From assembly GCF_038051995.1 (NCBI RefSeq), contig NZ_CP150290.1, positions 2,966,001-3,030,000 on the forward strand: DNA of 64,000 bases, in the 5' to 3' direction. The position numbers were made by a program, and so were the translations under genes. Source of the DNA: Paenibacillus sp. FSL H8-0537 (lineage in GTDB: Bacteria; Bacillota; Bacilli; Paenibacillales; Paenibacillaceae). The stretch's first letter is position 1. The number at the start of each line of letters is the position of its first letter. Below are positions 34,812 through 43,478 of the stretch, one piece after another. Below the pieces are notes generated by a model. The model saw only the letters and a program-made list of their open reading frames with translations. It ran no database searches and was not told where the DNA came from.

Positions 34812-35643
34812 TTTGATTAAATCGACAAGCGTTGTTTCTATCGATCAACTAAGAGAGCTTTACTGGAAGAACAAGTATGCAGCACTCGCAGCAAATGCGA
34901 ATGGCGAAGCTGAAGCTCCAGAGGAAGAACAGCCTGATGAAGAAACGATTACGCTGCGGGATCAAATTATTGCTGATGCCAGGCAGTTTGCAGAAGAAAG
35001 TTTGCGGGAAATGGGAGCTCAGTGTGAGCAAATGCTGACCGATGCTGAAGCGAATGTGGAGGCTTGGTGGCTGGAGAAAAGGCTCGAAGATGAAGCGACG
35101 ACAGAAGCTGCCCGCAGCGATGGCTATGAACGTGGTTTTGCGGAAGGCATCGAGCAAGCGAATATGCTGGCCAAGCAGGAATGGGAGCAAAAGCTGTTCG
35201 AAGCGAATTCGATTCTTGCTTCCGCTTATACGATGCGTGAGCAAATTATTCAGGAAGCAGAACCTTTTCTGGTCGAGCTAAGCTGCGCAGTAGCGGAAAA
35301 AGTAATCGGACAGCAGCTTGAGCAAGCTCCAGAAATGGTCATTGAGCTAATTAAAAAATCGCTTGCAAGAAGACGCGAGCAGGGTGTTATTACGCTGTGC
35401 GTCGCACCTGGTCAATTGGCTTTCGTTCAGGCTGCTCAAGAAGAGCTGAATTTGGCGGTTGATTCTCAAGCCGAATTGCAAATTTTGCCGGATGCCACCG
35501 TTAAAGATTTTGGCTGCGTTATTCGTTCCGCATACGGAAGCATTGACGCCCGCATCGATACACAGCTATCAGAGTTAAAACGCGAGCTAGTCCAGTTCGC
35601 TCATCAATCAAGGGACGAGCGAGGACAGGCTGATGAGCAATAG
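34804..35643 (+). CDS. fliH: Flagellar export regulator FliH
   Basis: A 279-residue homologue of the peripheral stalk that regulates the FliI ATPase. An acidic, charged N-terminal half (EEEQPDEETITLRDQI) leads into a coiled coil; the C-terminal domain has FLVELSCAVAEKVIGQQLEQ and GCVIRSAYGSIDARIDTQL. The frame opens at 34765, but GGAGGAG (34788-34794) best serves TTG 34804, nine bases downstream; ATG 34795 directly abuts it and is less likely. The start overlaps fliG and the end overlaps fliI. Confidence 0.88.
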   Translation: MSNLIKSTSVVSIDQLRELYWKNKYAALAANANGEAEAPEEEQPDEETITLRDQIIADARQFAEESLREMGAQCEQMLTDAEANVEAWWLEKRLEDEATTEAARSDGYERGFAEGIEQANMLAKQEWEQKLFEANSILASAYTMREQIIQEAEPFLVELSCAVAEKVIGQQLEQAPEMVIELIKKSLARRREQGVITLCVAPGQLAFVQAAQEELNLAVDSQAELQILPDATVKDFGCVIRSAYGSIDARIDTQLSELKRELVQFAHQSRDERGQADEQ

Positions 35644-36958
35644 TTCATTACAGGCAGGCAAATATGTCGAGCATTTGCAATCGATTGATCCAATAAGAGT
35701 AAATGGGAAAGTCACACAGGTCATCGGGCTAACCGTTGAATCGGAAGGGCCTGATGCAAGTATCGGTGATGTGTGCTACATCTATCCGAATAAAGGCGCA
35801 AAGCCGATTAAGGCTGAGGTTGTGGGTTTTCGGAACAATAAAGTTATTTTAATGCCGCTTGGCGATCTACATTCCATCAGCTCAGGCTGTGATGTTGTAG
35901 GAACAGGCAAGCCGCTTAGTGTGCAGGTTGGCTCCGAATTGCTTGGAAAAGTGTTGGATGGCCTCGGTCAGCCACTTGATGGCTCTTTTTTACCAAGCCG
36001 AATGCAGCATTATTCTACTCATAATGAACCAAGCAATCCGCTTATGCGCCCACGTGTTCTGGAGCCGCTGGGAATTGGGGTTCGAGCTATCGACGGTTTA
36101 CTGACCGTTGGCAGAGGCCAGCGTGTAGGCATATTTGCCGGATCGGGTGTAGGGAAAAGTACGCTGCTTGGCATGATTGCCCGAAACACCTCTGCTGATG
36201 TCAATGTCATTGCGCTAATCGGCGAGCGTGGCCGTGAAGTGCTAGAGTTTATTGAGAAGGACTTGGGACCTGAAGGATTAGCCCGTTCGGTCGTCATTGT
36301 CGCTACCTCGGACCAGCCGGCGCTTATACGGATGAAGGGGGCACTGATTGCCACTTCTATTGCTGAATATTTTCGCGATCGTGGTCTAAACGTCATGCTT
36401 ATGATGGACTCTGTCACACGTTACGCGATGGCTCTTCGTGAAGTAGGTCTTGCGATTGGCGAGCCGCCAGCCACGAGAGGGTATACGCCTTCGGTATTTG
36501 CGAATTTGCCTAAGTTGCTGGAACGAGCGGGGACAGGCCCGAAAGGATCTATCACCGCCTTCTACACTGTTTTAGTAGATGGGGATGATATGAACGAGCC
36601 GATCGCGGATGCGGTACGGGGGATTTTGGATGGTCATATCGTTCTGAGTCGTCATCTTGCGCATAAAGGACATTTTCCAGCCATTGATGTCCTGCAATCC
36701 GTAAGCCGGGTTATGAAAGAAATTATTACGGAGGAGCAGCAGGATGCGGCTAATCAGTTGAAGCGCCTGTTATCTATTTATAAGGATTCGGAAGACCTCA
36801 TAAATATTGGGGCGTATCAACGCGGTTCTAATGAGGAAATTGATTTGGCGATGCAATTTATTGATTCGATTCATCAGTTCACGAGACAAAAAACAGATGA
36901 AAAAGTCACCTTGGAAGAAGCTCAGGAGCGGCTAATAATTGATTTTTACAGGAGATGA
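35633..36958 (+). CDS. fliI: Flagellum-specific ATPase FliI
   Basis: A 441-residue F1-beta-like ATPase of the flagellar type III export gate. Walker A is GIFAGSGVGKSTLLGM near residue 170, and the catalytic region includes ALIGERGREVLEF and LMMDSVTRYAMALREVGLA. The N-terminal barrel and C-terminal domain have normal lengths. ATG 35633 overlaps fliH by 11 bp. It acts with FliH and FliJ encoded on either side. Confidence 0.97.
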   Translation: MSNSSLQAGKYVEHLQSIDPIRVNGKVTQVIGLTVESEGPDASIGDVCYIYPNKGAKPIKAEVVGFRNNKVILMPLGDLHSISSGCDVVGTGKPLSVQVGSELLGKVLDGLGQPLDGSFLPSRMQHYSTHNEPSNPLMRPRVLEPLGIGVRAIDGLLTVGRGQRVGIFAGSGVGKSTLLGMIARNTSADVNVIALIGERGREVLEFIEKDLGPEGLARSVVIVATSDQPALIRMKGALIATSIAEYFRDRGLNVMLMMDSVTRYAMALREVGLAIGEPPATRGYTPSVFANLPKLLERAGTGPKGSITAFYTVLVDGDDMNEPIADAVRGILDGHIVLSRHLAHKGHFPAIDVLQSVSRVMKEIITEEQQDAANQLKRLLSIYKDSEDLINIGAYQRGSNEEIDLAMQFIDSIHQFTRQKTDEKVTLEEAQERLIIDFYRR

Positions 36959-36966
36959 AGCGTTGA

Positions 36967-37413
36967 ATGGGAGCTTTTCGTTATTCCTACCAGAAAATCG
37001 TTGATCTGAAGACAAGTGAAAAAACGCAGGCAGAATGGATCCTGTCCTCTTCAATTGGAGAGCTGCAGGCTGCCGAGCTAACCGTCGAGCAATTGCGTGA
37101 ACGCCGTGAAGAATGGGAGCAGAAGCAGCATCAGTCTTCGCAATCCGGCGTTTCATTGGCTGAGCTTCAGACCATTCAACAATATGTGGATTATTTGGAT
37201 TCATGTATTGAAGCTAAAATGCTTGAAGTGAAACGGGCGCAAACGGTCGTCGAGCAAAATCGGATCAAGCTTTCGGACAAAATGCAGGATGAGAAAGTAT
37301 GGTTGAAGGCAAAGGATAACGAGAAGGAACGTTTCCGGTATGCGATGCAGCTTAAGGAGCAAAACGAGTTGGATGAAATGGCTACTGTCCGTTTCATGGT
37401 AAGCGTGCCGTAA
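36967..37413 (+). CDS. fliJ: Flagellar export protein FliJ
   Basis: A 148-residue coiled-coil protein (gamma-subunit-like stalk of the export ATPase). It starts FRYSYQKIVDLKTSEKTQAE, a family hallmark, and the rest is heptad-like helix with many Glu, Gln and Arg. ATG 36967 lies 8 bp after fliI with GGAGATGAAG upstream. Sequence conservation in FliJ is low, so position between fliI and the MotE-like gene is part of the evidence. Confidence 0.92.
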   Translation: MGAFRYSYQKIVDLKTSEKTQAEWILSSSIGELQAAELTVEQLRERREEWEQKQHQSSQSGVSLAELQTIQQYVDYLDSCIEAKMLEVKRAQTVVEQNRIKLSDKMQDEKVWLKAKDNEKERFRYAMQLKEQNELDEMATVRFMVSVP

Positions 37414-37452
37414 ACATCCGGCTGCAGCGCAAGGTTAGAGGGAGTGAAATCA

Positions 37453-38364
37453 GTGGCAGATACAGATGTGGAGAAACAAGGATATAGTGGATTTGAGCGG
37501 GCTATGTTTTTTATGACCCCGGTGTTGTTTACGATTGTTGTGCTCGGTATATTGCTGATACTTCTTAATAGCGATATGCGAAATCAGGCGCTAACGATCG
37601 GAAATTCGATTCCATTGCTCAAAGATGTGCTGCCAAACCCGCAGTCGGCTAGCGGTGAAAGCACAGATGAAACGCTCAAGGCAGAAAATATGACTCGTAA
37701 AATTGCCGAGCTGCAAGCTCAACTGACGGAGAAAGAGGGCCAATTGACGGAGACGTCCACTCTTAAAACGGATCAGGAAAAGGAAATTTCCAGCTTGAAG
37801 AGTCAAATTGAGCAGTTGAAACAGTCAAATGCAACACAGGCGCTTGAGGATGAGGCGTACACGGCCAAAATTAAAGAGCTCGCCAGCATGTACGCGCGAA
37901 TTGCGCCGAATAAGGCGGCCCCTATTTTAGAAAGCATGACGCTTGATGAAATGGTACTCGTGCTCGATGCGATGGCTCCTAATGATCGTGTGAAAGTGTT
38001 GGAGAAAATGACGCCAAAAACAGCGGCTGATGCGACGCTGAAGCTGAAGGATGCCGTTTCGGCGAAAGATTTGCAAATTGCGGCGCTGCAATCGCAGCTT
38101 AAAAATGCCCAGTCGACGACAGCAACAACGACTACCACGTCTTCTACACTGGATTCGACGCAGCTAGGTGCAACGTTTGCAGCTATGGATGCGAAAAGCG
38201 CCGCCAAGCTGCTGATGACAATGTCGGATGTAAGTGCCAGCAAGGTGCTGCGGATTTTGAATGCGGTAGATGACACAACAAGATCCAATATTGTTGGCGA
38301 GATGTCGACGTTGAATGATAAAGTAACAGCTCAAATCGTTTCGAAGCTGATGGCGGGTAAATAG
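37453..38364 (+). CDS. MotE-like membrane protein (YlxF, MgtE_N domain)
   Basis: A 303-residue protein with one N-terminal transmembrane helix (about 17-38, FFMTPVLFTIVVLGILLIL), a coiled coil (about 80-125, LQAQLTEKEGQLTETSTLK) and two MgtE N-like helical repeats (ELASMYARIAPNKAAPILES and similar near 245-300). A Thr/Ser-rich spacer separates the repeats. Similar proteins, called YlxF or MotE, sit between fliJ and fliK and are thought to help stator or motor function. The frame opens at 37444, but AGAGGGAG covers that codon, so GTG 37453 is preferred. Confidence 0.8.
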   Translation: MADTDVEKQGYSGFERAMFFMTPVLFTIVVLGILLILLNSDMRNQALTIGNSIPLLKDVLPNPQSASGESTDETLKAENMTRKIAELQAQLTEKEGQLTETSTLKTDQEKEISSLKSQIEQLKQSNATQALEDEAYTAKIKELASMYARIAPNKAAPILESMTLDEMVLVLDAMAPNDRVKVLEKMTPKTAADATLKLKDAVSAKDLQIAALQSQLKNAQSTTATTTTTSSTLDSTQLGATFAAMDAKSAAKLLMTMSDVSASKVLRILNAVDDTTRSNIVGEMSTLNDKVTAQIVSKLMAGK

Positions 38365-38381
38365 AGGGGAGGTGAAAATAA

Positions 38382-39797
38382 ATGGATGTTTTATCATCAC
38401 CAGCAGCTTCACAGGCGGCGGCTCCTTCCGCTGGTGGGAATGCCCAAGTGAAGGGTACAGGAGATGCGGCTTTTGCCCAAACGCTGAACGGCCAATTAAA
38501 TAATGGCCAAGCAGGAGCGGGAACAGGTACAACAACTCCGGCAAACACTACAGATGCGGCAGCACTCGGAACGATTCGAATGACCACGCTAAATGTAGCC
38601 GGCTTGCTTGGAGAAACGAACAATCAGGATTTGCTTGCCGCTATTGATGGGCTGCTAGAGCAAATTGATGAGTTGGATACTGCTGATACGGATGAGGCTG
38701 CACAAGCCCAATTGGCAGATTTGCAAGCGATGCTGGAGCAGATGCAGGCATTGCTAGCGTTGTTAGGTTCTCCGCTTGTCACTTTGAAGCAGCCTGATGA
38801 GCAGCTTTCCTCAGAGGAGCTCGTTCAGGCAGCGGACGCAGGAACTGATCATGTTGCAGTAAAAGCACAAATTGCGCTTGTGAAGCATGATTTGGAAAAT
38901 GCGTTGATTCAGCTGGCTAATGTGCTTGAGCAGGGTTCTGCGAAACGCGTTCAGCAGCAAGAGCCATCGCAGCTGATTGCACAGCAGCTGGAAGCTTTGC
39001 AGAAACTGCTGCAGAAGCAGAAGGAAGCAGGCACGGCCGATCGCAATAACAGCAATAACAGCAATGCTCAGGCCATATTTGAACCAGCCGCAGCGGATGA
39101 GACTGCTCCACAGCAAACAGCTGCTTGGCTTCAGCGCTTGAACCAGCAGTCACAGCATACTATCGCCTTGAAAAGCGCAGTAGCGGAAGCTTTATCAGCC
39201 GAAACTTTGGTTGAAGAAACGGCAGATACAGCCGATGATGAGTCCGTTCTGGCAGGCAATTTAAATGCAAACTTTGCTCATTCGCTTAAGCAGGCAACGA
39301 CTAGCGTGGCAACGAGAGCAGTCGCTCAGCCTTTCGTACTAGCAGACCAATTTGCGGAATCCATGACGGGGCTTATCGTACAGAAGTTTGATATTTTTTC
39401 ATTAAACGGGAAGCACGAAGCTAAAATCATGCTGTTCCCTGAACAGTTGGGCCAGGTCGATGTTCGAATCACGATGCAAAATGGTCAATTGACCGCGCTT
39501 TTCCATACGGATACGGTAATGGCCAAGGATATGCTGGACAACCAAATGTCGCAATTGAGACAGGCACTGCAATCCCAAGGCTTAACGATTGACAAGCTCG
39601 AAGTGACGCAGGGACAAGCTGCATCAGAGCTTTCTAACGGCGGGCAGGGACAAGGTTCCAATCAACAATTTACGAATCGGAACAACAATGGAAAAGGCGG
39701 AAGCAGATCGGATGAAGCTGCTTTTGAAGCAGATGTCATCGAGCAAATCGCCATTCAGGATATGGGCTACGGACGGGCGGTTAACGCTACAGTCTAA
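38382..39797 (+). CDS. fliK: Flagellar hook-length control protein FliK
   Basis: A 471-residue secreted ruler. The N-terminal two thirds are Gln/Ala/Asn-rich and poorly conserved (including NNSNNSNAQ). The conserved C-terminal domain (about 340-415) includes LNGKHEAKIMLFPEQLGQVD and VRITMQNGQLTALFHTDT, then a Gln-rich helix. This domain signals FlhB to switch export from hook to filament. GGGGAGGTGA precedes ATG 38382. It is 17 bp from the MotE-like gene and precedes flgD. Confidence 0.93.
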   Translation: MDVLSSPAASQAAAPSAGGNAQVKGTGDAAFAQTLNGQLNNGQAGAGTGTTTPANTTDAAALGTIRMTTLNVAGLLGETNNQDLLAAIDGLLEQIDELDTADTDEAAQAQLADLQAMLEQMQALLALLGSPLVTLKQPDEQLSSEELVQAADAGTDHVAVKAQIALVKHDLENALIQLANVLEQGSAKRVQQQEPSQLIAQQLEALQKLLQKQKEAGTADRNNSNNSNAQAIFEPAAADETAPQQTAAWLQRLNQQSQHTIALKSAVAEALSAETLVEETADTADDESVLAGNLNANFAHSLKQATTSVATRAVAQPFVLADQFAESMTGLIVQKFDIFSLNGKHEAKIMLFPEQLGQVDVRITMQNGQLTALFHTDTVMAKDMLDNQMSQLRQALQSQGLTIDKLEVTQGQAASELSNGGQGQGSNQQFTNRNNNGKGGSRSDEAAFEADVIEQIAIQDMGYGRAVNATV

Positions 39798-39847
39798 AAG
39801 AGATGTTAGGATCATGAGCAACCATTTGCGGGATGGAGGTGATGGAA

Positions 39848-40396
39848 TTGGCAGTCGTTACGAATAAAGTGATCTGGCCGAATTATGATCAGACCAACGT
39901 TAAAATAGCAGGAAAGACCGAGGATGATAAAACATCGCTTAGTAAGGACGCATTTCTCGAATTGCTCGTCACACAGCTTAAAAATCAGGATCCCTTAAGC
40001 CCACAGAGCAACACAGAGTTTATTGCCCAAATGGCGCAGTTCACCTCAGTCGAACAGCTGATGAATATGAATAAGCAGCTTACACAGCTGAACTCGGACA
40101 TTGGCAGTGCATCTACAATGATTGGCAAGAGCGTAACATGGCAGGAGCTTGATGATAAAGGAAGCACCGTCATGTATACGGATGTTGTGAAGTCGATTGT
40201 AGCAACAGACGGGGTATTATATGCCAAGTTTGAAGATAACACGATGATTAAAGTAAGTGACATCGTTACCATTTCTGATCAGACTCCAGCAGAGACGAAG
40301 GAGCCTGAAACGGATGCTCCAGCTGAAAGTGCTGAAGATGCTGAAACGCCTGATAGCGAAGCCGCTGCTGACAGCGGGGAGGAACAAACCTCATGA
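39848..40396 (+). CDS. flgD: Flagellar hook assembly scaffold FlgD
   Basis: A 182-residue hook cap protein. Its diagnostic part is KDAFLELLVTQLKNQDPLSP followed by FIAQMAQFTSVEQLMNMN. The C-terminus is a long acidic Glu/Ala/Asp tail. The frame opens at ATG 39833, but GGAGGTGA (39835-39842) indicates TTG 39848 as the start (ATG 39842 overlaps the ribosome site). The stop overlaps the next gene by ATGA. It lacks the C-terminal Tudor/FnIII domains of the E. coli protein, as usual in Bacilli. Confidence 0.92.
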   Translation: MAVVTNKVIWPNYDQTNVKIAGKTEDDKTSLSKDAFLELLVTQLKNQDPLSPQSNTEFIAQMAQFTSVEQLMNMNKQLTQLNSDIGSASTMIGKSVTWQELDDKGSTVMYTDVVKSIVATDGVLYAKFEDNTMIKVSDIVTISDQTPAETKEPETDAPAESAEDAETPDSEAAADSGEEQTS

Positions 40397-40770
40397 GCGA
40401 CAGCGTAAAGATTGGGCATTATTTCCCGCTCAAATCCTCGCCATTAAACAATGCGAAGACGGCGGGGCTAAAATCTCAGCAGCCAAGCGATTTTCAGGAT
40501 TTGCTGGATTCGAAAGTATTGAAATTCAGCCATCATGCTGAAGTTAGGATGAAGCAGCGTGGCATTCAGCTTCAAGCTGATTCATTAACGAAAATTGAAA
40601 ATGCTGTTGACGAAGCAGCATCTAAAGGCGCGATTGATTCTTTAATCGTTTTTAAGGATATCGCGATGATCGTGAATGTGCCTAGTCGTACAGTGGTTAC
40701 TGCAATGGACGGCAAGCAAATGCAAAGCAATGTGTTCACGCAAATAGACAGCGCCGTTATTTTAAGCTAG
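40393..40770 (+). CDS. Flagellar operon protein, TIGR02530 family
   Basis: A 125-residue cytosolic protein of the family known as TIGR02530 (flg_new), always within flagellar operons. Visible features are VLKFSHHAEVRMKQRGIQL, IDSLIVFKDIAMIVNVPSRT and TVVTAMDGKQMQ. It may be a chaperone or hook-assembly factor; function is not established. Its ATG overlaps the flgD stop by 4 bp, so translation is coupled. The gap to flgE is 95 bp. Confidence 0.85.
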   Translation: MSDSVKIGHYFPLKSSPLNNAKTAGLKSQQPSDFQDLLDSKVLKFSHHAEVRMKQRGIQLQADSLTKIENAVDEAASKGAIDSLIVFKDIAMIVNVPSRTVVTAMDGKQMQSNVFTQIDSAVILS

Positions 40771-40865
40771 AGCCGGACCAATACGGAGGCTCTTCAGGCT
40801 GCTGACCGACAGAGGCAGCCAACTAATCAAAAGGATAAACCCAAATTTAGGAGGGCTTAAATACT

Positions 40866-41687
40866 ATGCTAAGATCAATGTACTCTGGTGTGTCAGGTAT
40901 GCGCGGCTTCCAAACGAAGCTGGATGTCATCGGCAACAATATTGCGAACGTTAATACGGTGGGCTTTAAAGGCGGCCGCGTCATGTTTAGCGATATTTTG
41001 AGCCAAACAACAGCGGGTGTTACTGCTTCGGCAGAAGGCGAGCAGGGTGGTGTGAATGCGAAGCAAATCGGACTTGGTGTCAGCATTGCTTCTATTGATA
41101 CCATTCATACGCCAGGCAGCGCGATGACAACAAACCAACCGACAGATCTTCGCATTGACGGCGATGGATTTTTTCAAGTGAGCCCAACTGTTGATGGTGG
41201 GATTTCGTTTTTAACAAGAGCTGGAAACTTTACACTTGATGCAAACAGGCAGCTTGTAAATGCAAATGGGTTGTTTGTATTAGATAATGCTGGTGGTGCT
41301 ATTACTTTGCCAGCAGAGGTCACTTCTTTCACAATAGGGCAAGATGGGATGATCACCGGTGTTACCGCGGATGGAACACAAGAAGTTGCTCAGATTGGAG
41401 TAGTCAAAGTAATTAATCCAAGCGGACTTGAAAAAATGGGTGGTAATCTTTATCGTATGACGAACAATGCCAATCCAGAGGGAGACATTGAAGCCTTCAG
41501 AACCGTTGCTGGTGACGCTGATCTTGGAACAGGCGCAATCGTAGCTGGACAGCTTGAGATGTCAAACGTTGACCTGACAGGCGAGTTCACAGAAATGATC
41601 GTGGCTCAGCGCGGTTTCCAAGCGAATTCGCGTATCATCACGACTTCTGATGAAATTTTGCAAGAAGTTGTCAATCTGAAACGATAA
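40866..41687 (+). CDS. flgE: Flagellar hook protein FlgE (short Bacillus type)
   Basis: A 273-residue hook subunit, annotated FlgE or FlgG in different Bacilli. The N-terminal MYSGVSGMRGFQTKLDVIGN then NIANVNTVGFKGGR and the C-terminal VDLTGEFTEMIVAQRGFQAN are the conserved rod-hook core. The middle (about 105-205) is more AT-rich and variable and forms the surface domain. A ribosome site AGGAGG precedes ATG 40866. FliK and FlgD, needed for its assembly, are encoded just upstream. Confidence 0.93.
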   Translation: MLRSMYSGVSGMRGFQTKLDVIGNNIANVNTVGFKGGRVMFSDILSQTTAGVTASAEGEQGGVNAKQIGLGVSIASIDTIHTPGSAMTTNQPTDLRIDGDGFFQVSPTVDGGISFLTRAGNFTLDANRQLVNANGLFVLDNAGGAITLPAEVTSFTIGQDGMITGVTADGTQEVAQIGVVKVINPSGLEKMGGNLYRMTNNANPEGDIEAFRTVAGDADLGTGAIVAGQLEMSNVDLTGEFTEMIVAQRGFQANSRIITTSDEILQEVVNLKR

Positions 41688-41707
41688 TCGCTAGGCATAA
41701 CGCAGGT

Positions 41708-41727
41708 GGGGGGCCATAGCGCCTCCC
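41708..41727 (+). other. Small GC-rich hairpin between flgE and swrD
   Basis: GGGGGG and CCTCCC pair (one G-T) around CCATAGCG. It has no T tract. Position just after the most abundant structural gene of the operon suggests mRNA stabilisation or partial attenuation. Confidence 0.4.
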
Positions 41728-41749
41728 CCGCGATGTGAGGGGGCAGTTT

Positions 41750-41971
41750 ATGATTACAGTGACTCGTATTAATGGTACTAAGCTCATGATCAATGCTCTG
41801 TTGATTGAAGTGGTGGAGGAAGTGCCCGATACCATTATTACCTTGACCACTGGAAAGAAATTTATAGTGGTGGAACGCTCGGACGAGCTTTTGCTGCTGA
41901 TACAGAATTATCTTCGTACGATCGGCGTATATGCGGCGGCCCAGAAGAGTGAACAGACGGAGGGTCCTTAA
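41750..41971 (+). CDS. swrD: SwrD/FlbD family protein
   Basis: A 73-residue small protein with ITVTRINGTKLMINALLIE and TIITLTTGKKFIVVE, the FlbD family pattern (YlzI in B. subtilis). In B. subtilis SwrD raises flagellar power, probably through the stator, and promotes swarming. ATG 41750 is preferred over GTG 41735 because GAGGGGG lies about 8 bases upstream of it. It precedes fliL by 2 bp, as in Bacillus. Confidence 0.92.
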   Translation: MITVTRINGTKLMINALLIEVVEEVPDTIITLTTGKKFIVVERSDELLLLIQNYLRTIGVYAAAQKSEQTEGP

Positions 41972-41973
41972 AG

Positions 41974-42438
41974 ATGAAAAAGATGTTGCCATGGTTAGTA
42001 ACTATACTGCTATCGATTGTATTAATTGCTGTTGTGGCCTGGTTTATGTGGCCCACAATAATGGGAAGTACAAAAGAAGGCTCGGCTAACAAAGAGGTTG
42101 AAGTCAAGCATCTTAGCGCCGATGAACGCGTTGAGGTGACGTCTGAGCTTAAAGAATTCAAGCGCAACTTGAAAGATTCGAACAAAGTCGTTGTCGTTAG
42201 CTTTGCTTTCCAACTGGACAGCAAGAAGACGAAGGAAGATTTTGATAAAATCATTGAAATCGAAGTTAAGCCGATTATTAACCGGGCACTTGCAGATATG
42301 ACGGCTGAAGAGCTGAATGGCTCAAAAGGCGAGGATTTGCTGGAATCGAAGCTGCTCAATGAAATTAATCCGATTTTGGATAAAGAGCAGAAGCTGGTCA
42401 AGGTAGAAATAACAGCGTTTATCATGACCAACATTTAA
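41974..42438 (+). CDS. fliL: Flagellar basal body-associated protein FliL
   Basis: A 154-residue membrane protein with one N-terminal helix (about 4-26, LPWLVTILLSIVLIAVVAWF) and an extracytoplasmic domain including SFAFQLDSKKTKEDFDKIIE. It associates with stator units near the MS ring. The ribosome site AGGGTCC is within the end of swrD, 2 bp upstream, so translation is likely coupled. Confidence 0.94.
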   Translation: MKKMLPWLVTILLSIVLIAVVAWFMWPTIMGSTKEGSANKEVEVKHLSADERVEVTSELKEFKRNLKDSNKVVVVSFAFQLDSKKTKEDFDKIIEIEVKPIINRALADMTAEELNGSKGEDLLESKLLNEINPILDKEQKLVKVEITAFIMTNI

Positions 42439-42476
42439 TGCTGGTTGGCGACATTCCTTGAAGGGGGTGAGAAAAT

Positions 42477-43478
42477 TTGGTTGATGTTTTATCGCAAAAT
42501 GAGATAGATGCGCTGCTGGCGGCCCTTAATTCTGGCGAGATGGATGCCGAGGATTTGAAAAAGGAAGAAGTAACGAAAAAAGTCAGAGTTTATGATTTCA
42601 AACGCGCTGTTCGATTTTCGAAGGATCATATTCGCAGCTTGACTCGCATACACGAGAACTTCGCGCGATATTTGACAACCTATTTCTCAGCGCAGCTTCG
42701 TACTTTCGTTCAAATCAGTGTAGTTCAGGTAGAGCAGCTTCCTTATGATGAGTTTATTCGTTCGATTCCGAAGATGACGATATTGAATATTTTTGAGGCG
42801 GAGCCGCTTGAAGGACGCATGGTGATGGAGGTGCATCCAAATATCGCTTACGCGATGCTGGATCGTATGCTTGGCGGGCAAGGCGTTGCGCCTTCCAAAA
42901 TCAATAACTTGACTGAAATCGAAACGATTATTATGGAAAAGATTTTTAGCCGGACGTTTGAGAGTTTGCAAGAGGCGTGGAAAACAATCATTGATATATC
43001 ACCACGGCTGGAAGCACTTGAGACGAATCCTCAATTTATGCAAATCGTATCACCGAATGAAACAATCGCGCTTATATCCTTAAGTACGAAAATCGGTGAA
43101 ACGACGGGGATGATCAATCTTTGTATTCCCCACGTTGTCATTGAGCCCGTTATGCCTCGTTTGTCGGCGCATCATTGGTTCGTTTCGCAGAAAAAGGAGC
43201 GTATTCCAGAGGAAGTTGAAATGCTGGAGCAGCGTGTAAGCAAAGCGAAGCTGCCGATTGTTGCCGAGCTTGGTGAATCTACCATTACGATTCAAGAGTT
43301 TCTGGGTCTTAATGTAGGAGATGTCATTTCGCTCAGCAAGCCGGTAGGGGAAGGCCTGCATATTAAGGTAGGCGATAAATTGAAGTTCATCGGCAGTCCA
43401 GGCTCCGTGAAAGATCGGTTGGCTATTCAGCTTGATGAAGTTGTGAACGAAGGAGCGGGAGAAGATTATGACGAGTAA
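42477..43478 (+). CDS. fliM: Flagellar motor switch protein FliM
   Basis: A 333-residue C-ring protein. The N-terminal LSQNEIDALLAAL binds phospho-CheY; the middle CheC-like domain and a C-terminal SpoA domain (PIVAELGESTITIQEFLGLN) follow. Start codon is TTG 42477 with AAGGGGGTGAGAA upstream. It overlaps fliY by 11 bp. Confidence 0.97.
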   Translation: MVDVLSQNEIDALLAALNSGEMDAEDLKKEEVTKKVRVYDFKRAVRFSKDHIRSLTRIHENFARYLTTYFSAQLRTFVQISVVQVEQLPYDEFIRSIPKMTILNIFEAEPLEGRMVMEVHPNIAYAMLDRMLGGQGVAPSKINNLTEIETIIMEKIFSRTFESLQEAWKTIIDISPRLEALETNPQFMQIVSPNETIALISLSTKIGETTGMINLCIPHVVIEPVMPRLSAHHWFVSQKKERIPEEVEMLEQRVSKAKLPIVAELGESTITIQEFLGLNVGDVISLSKPVGEGLHIKVGDKLKFIGSPGSVKDRLAIQLDEVVNEGAGEDYDE

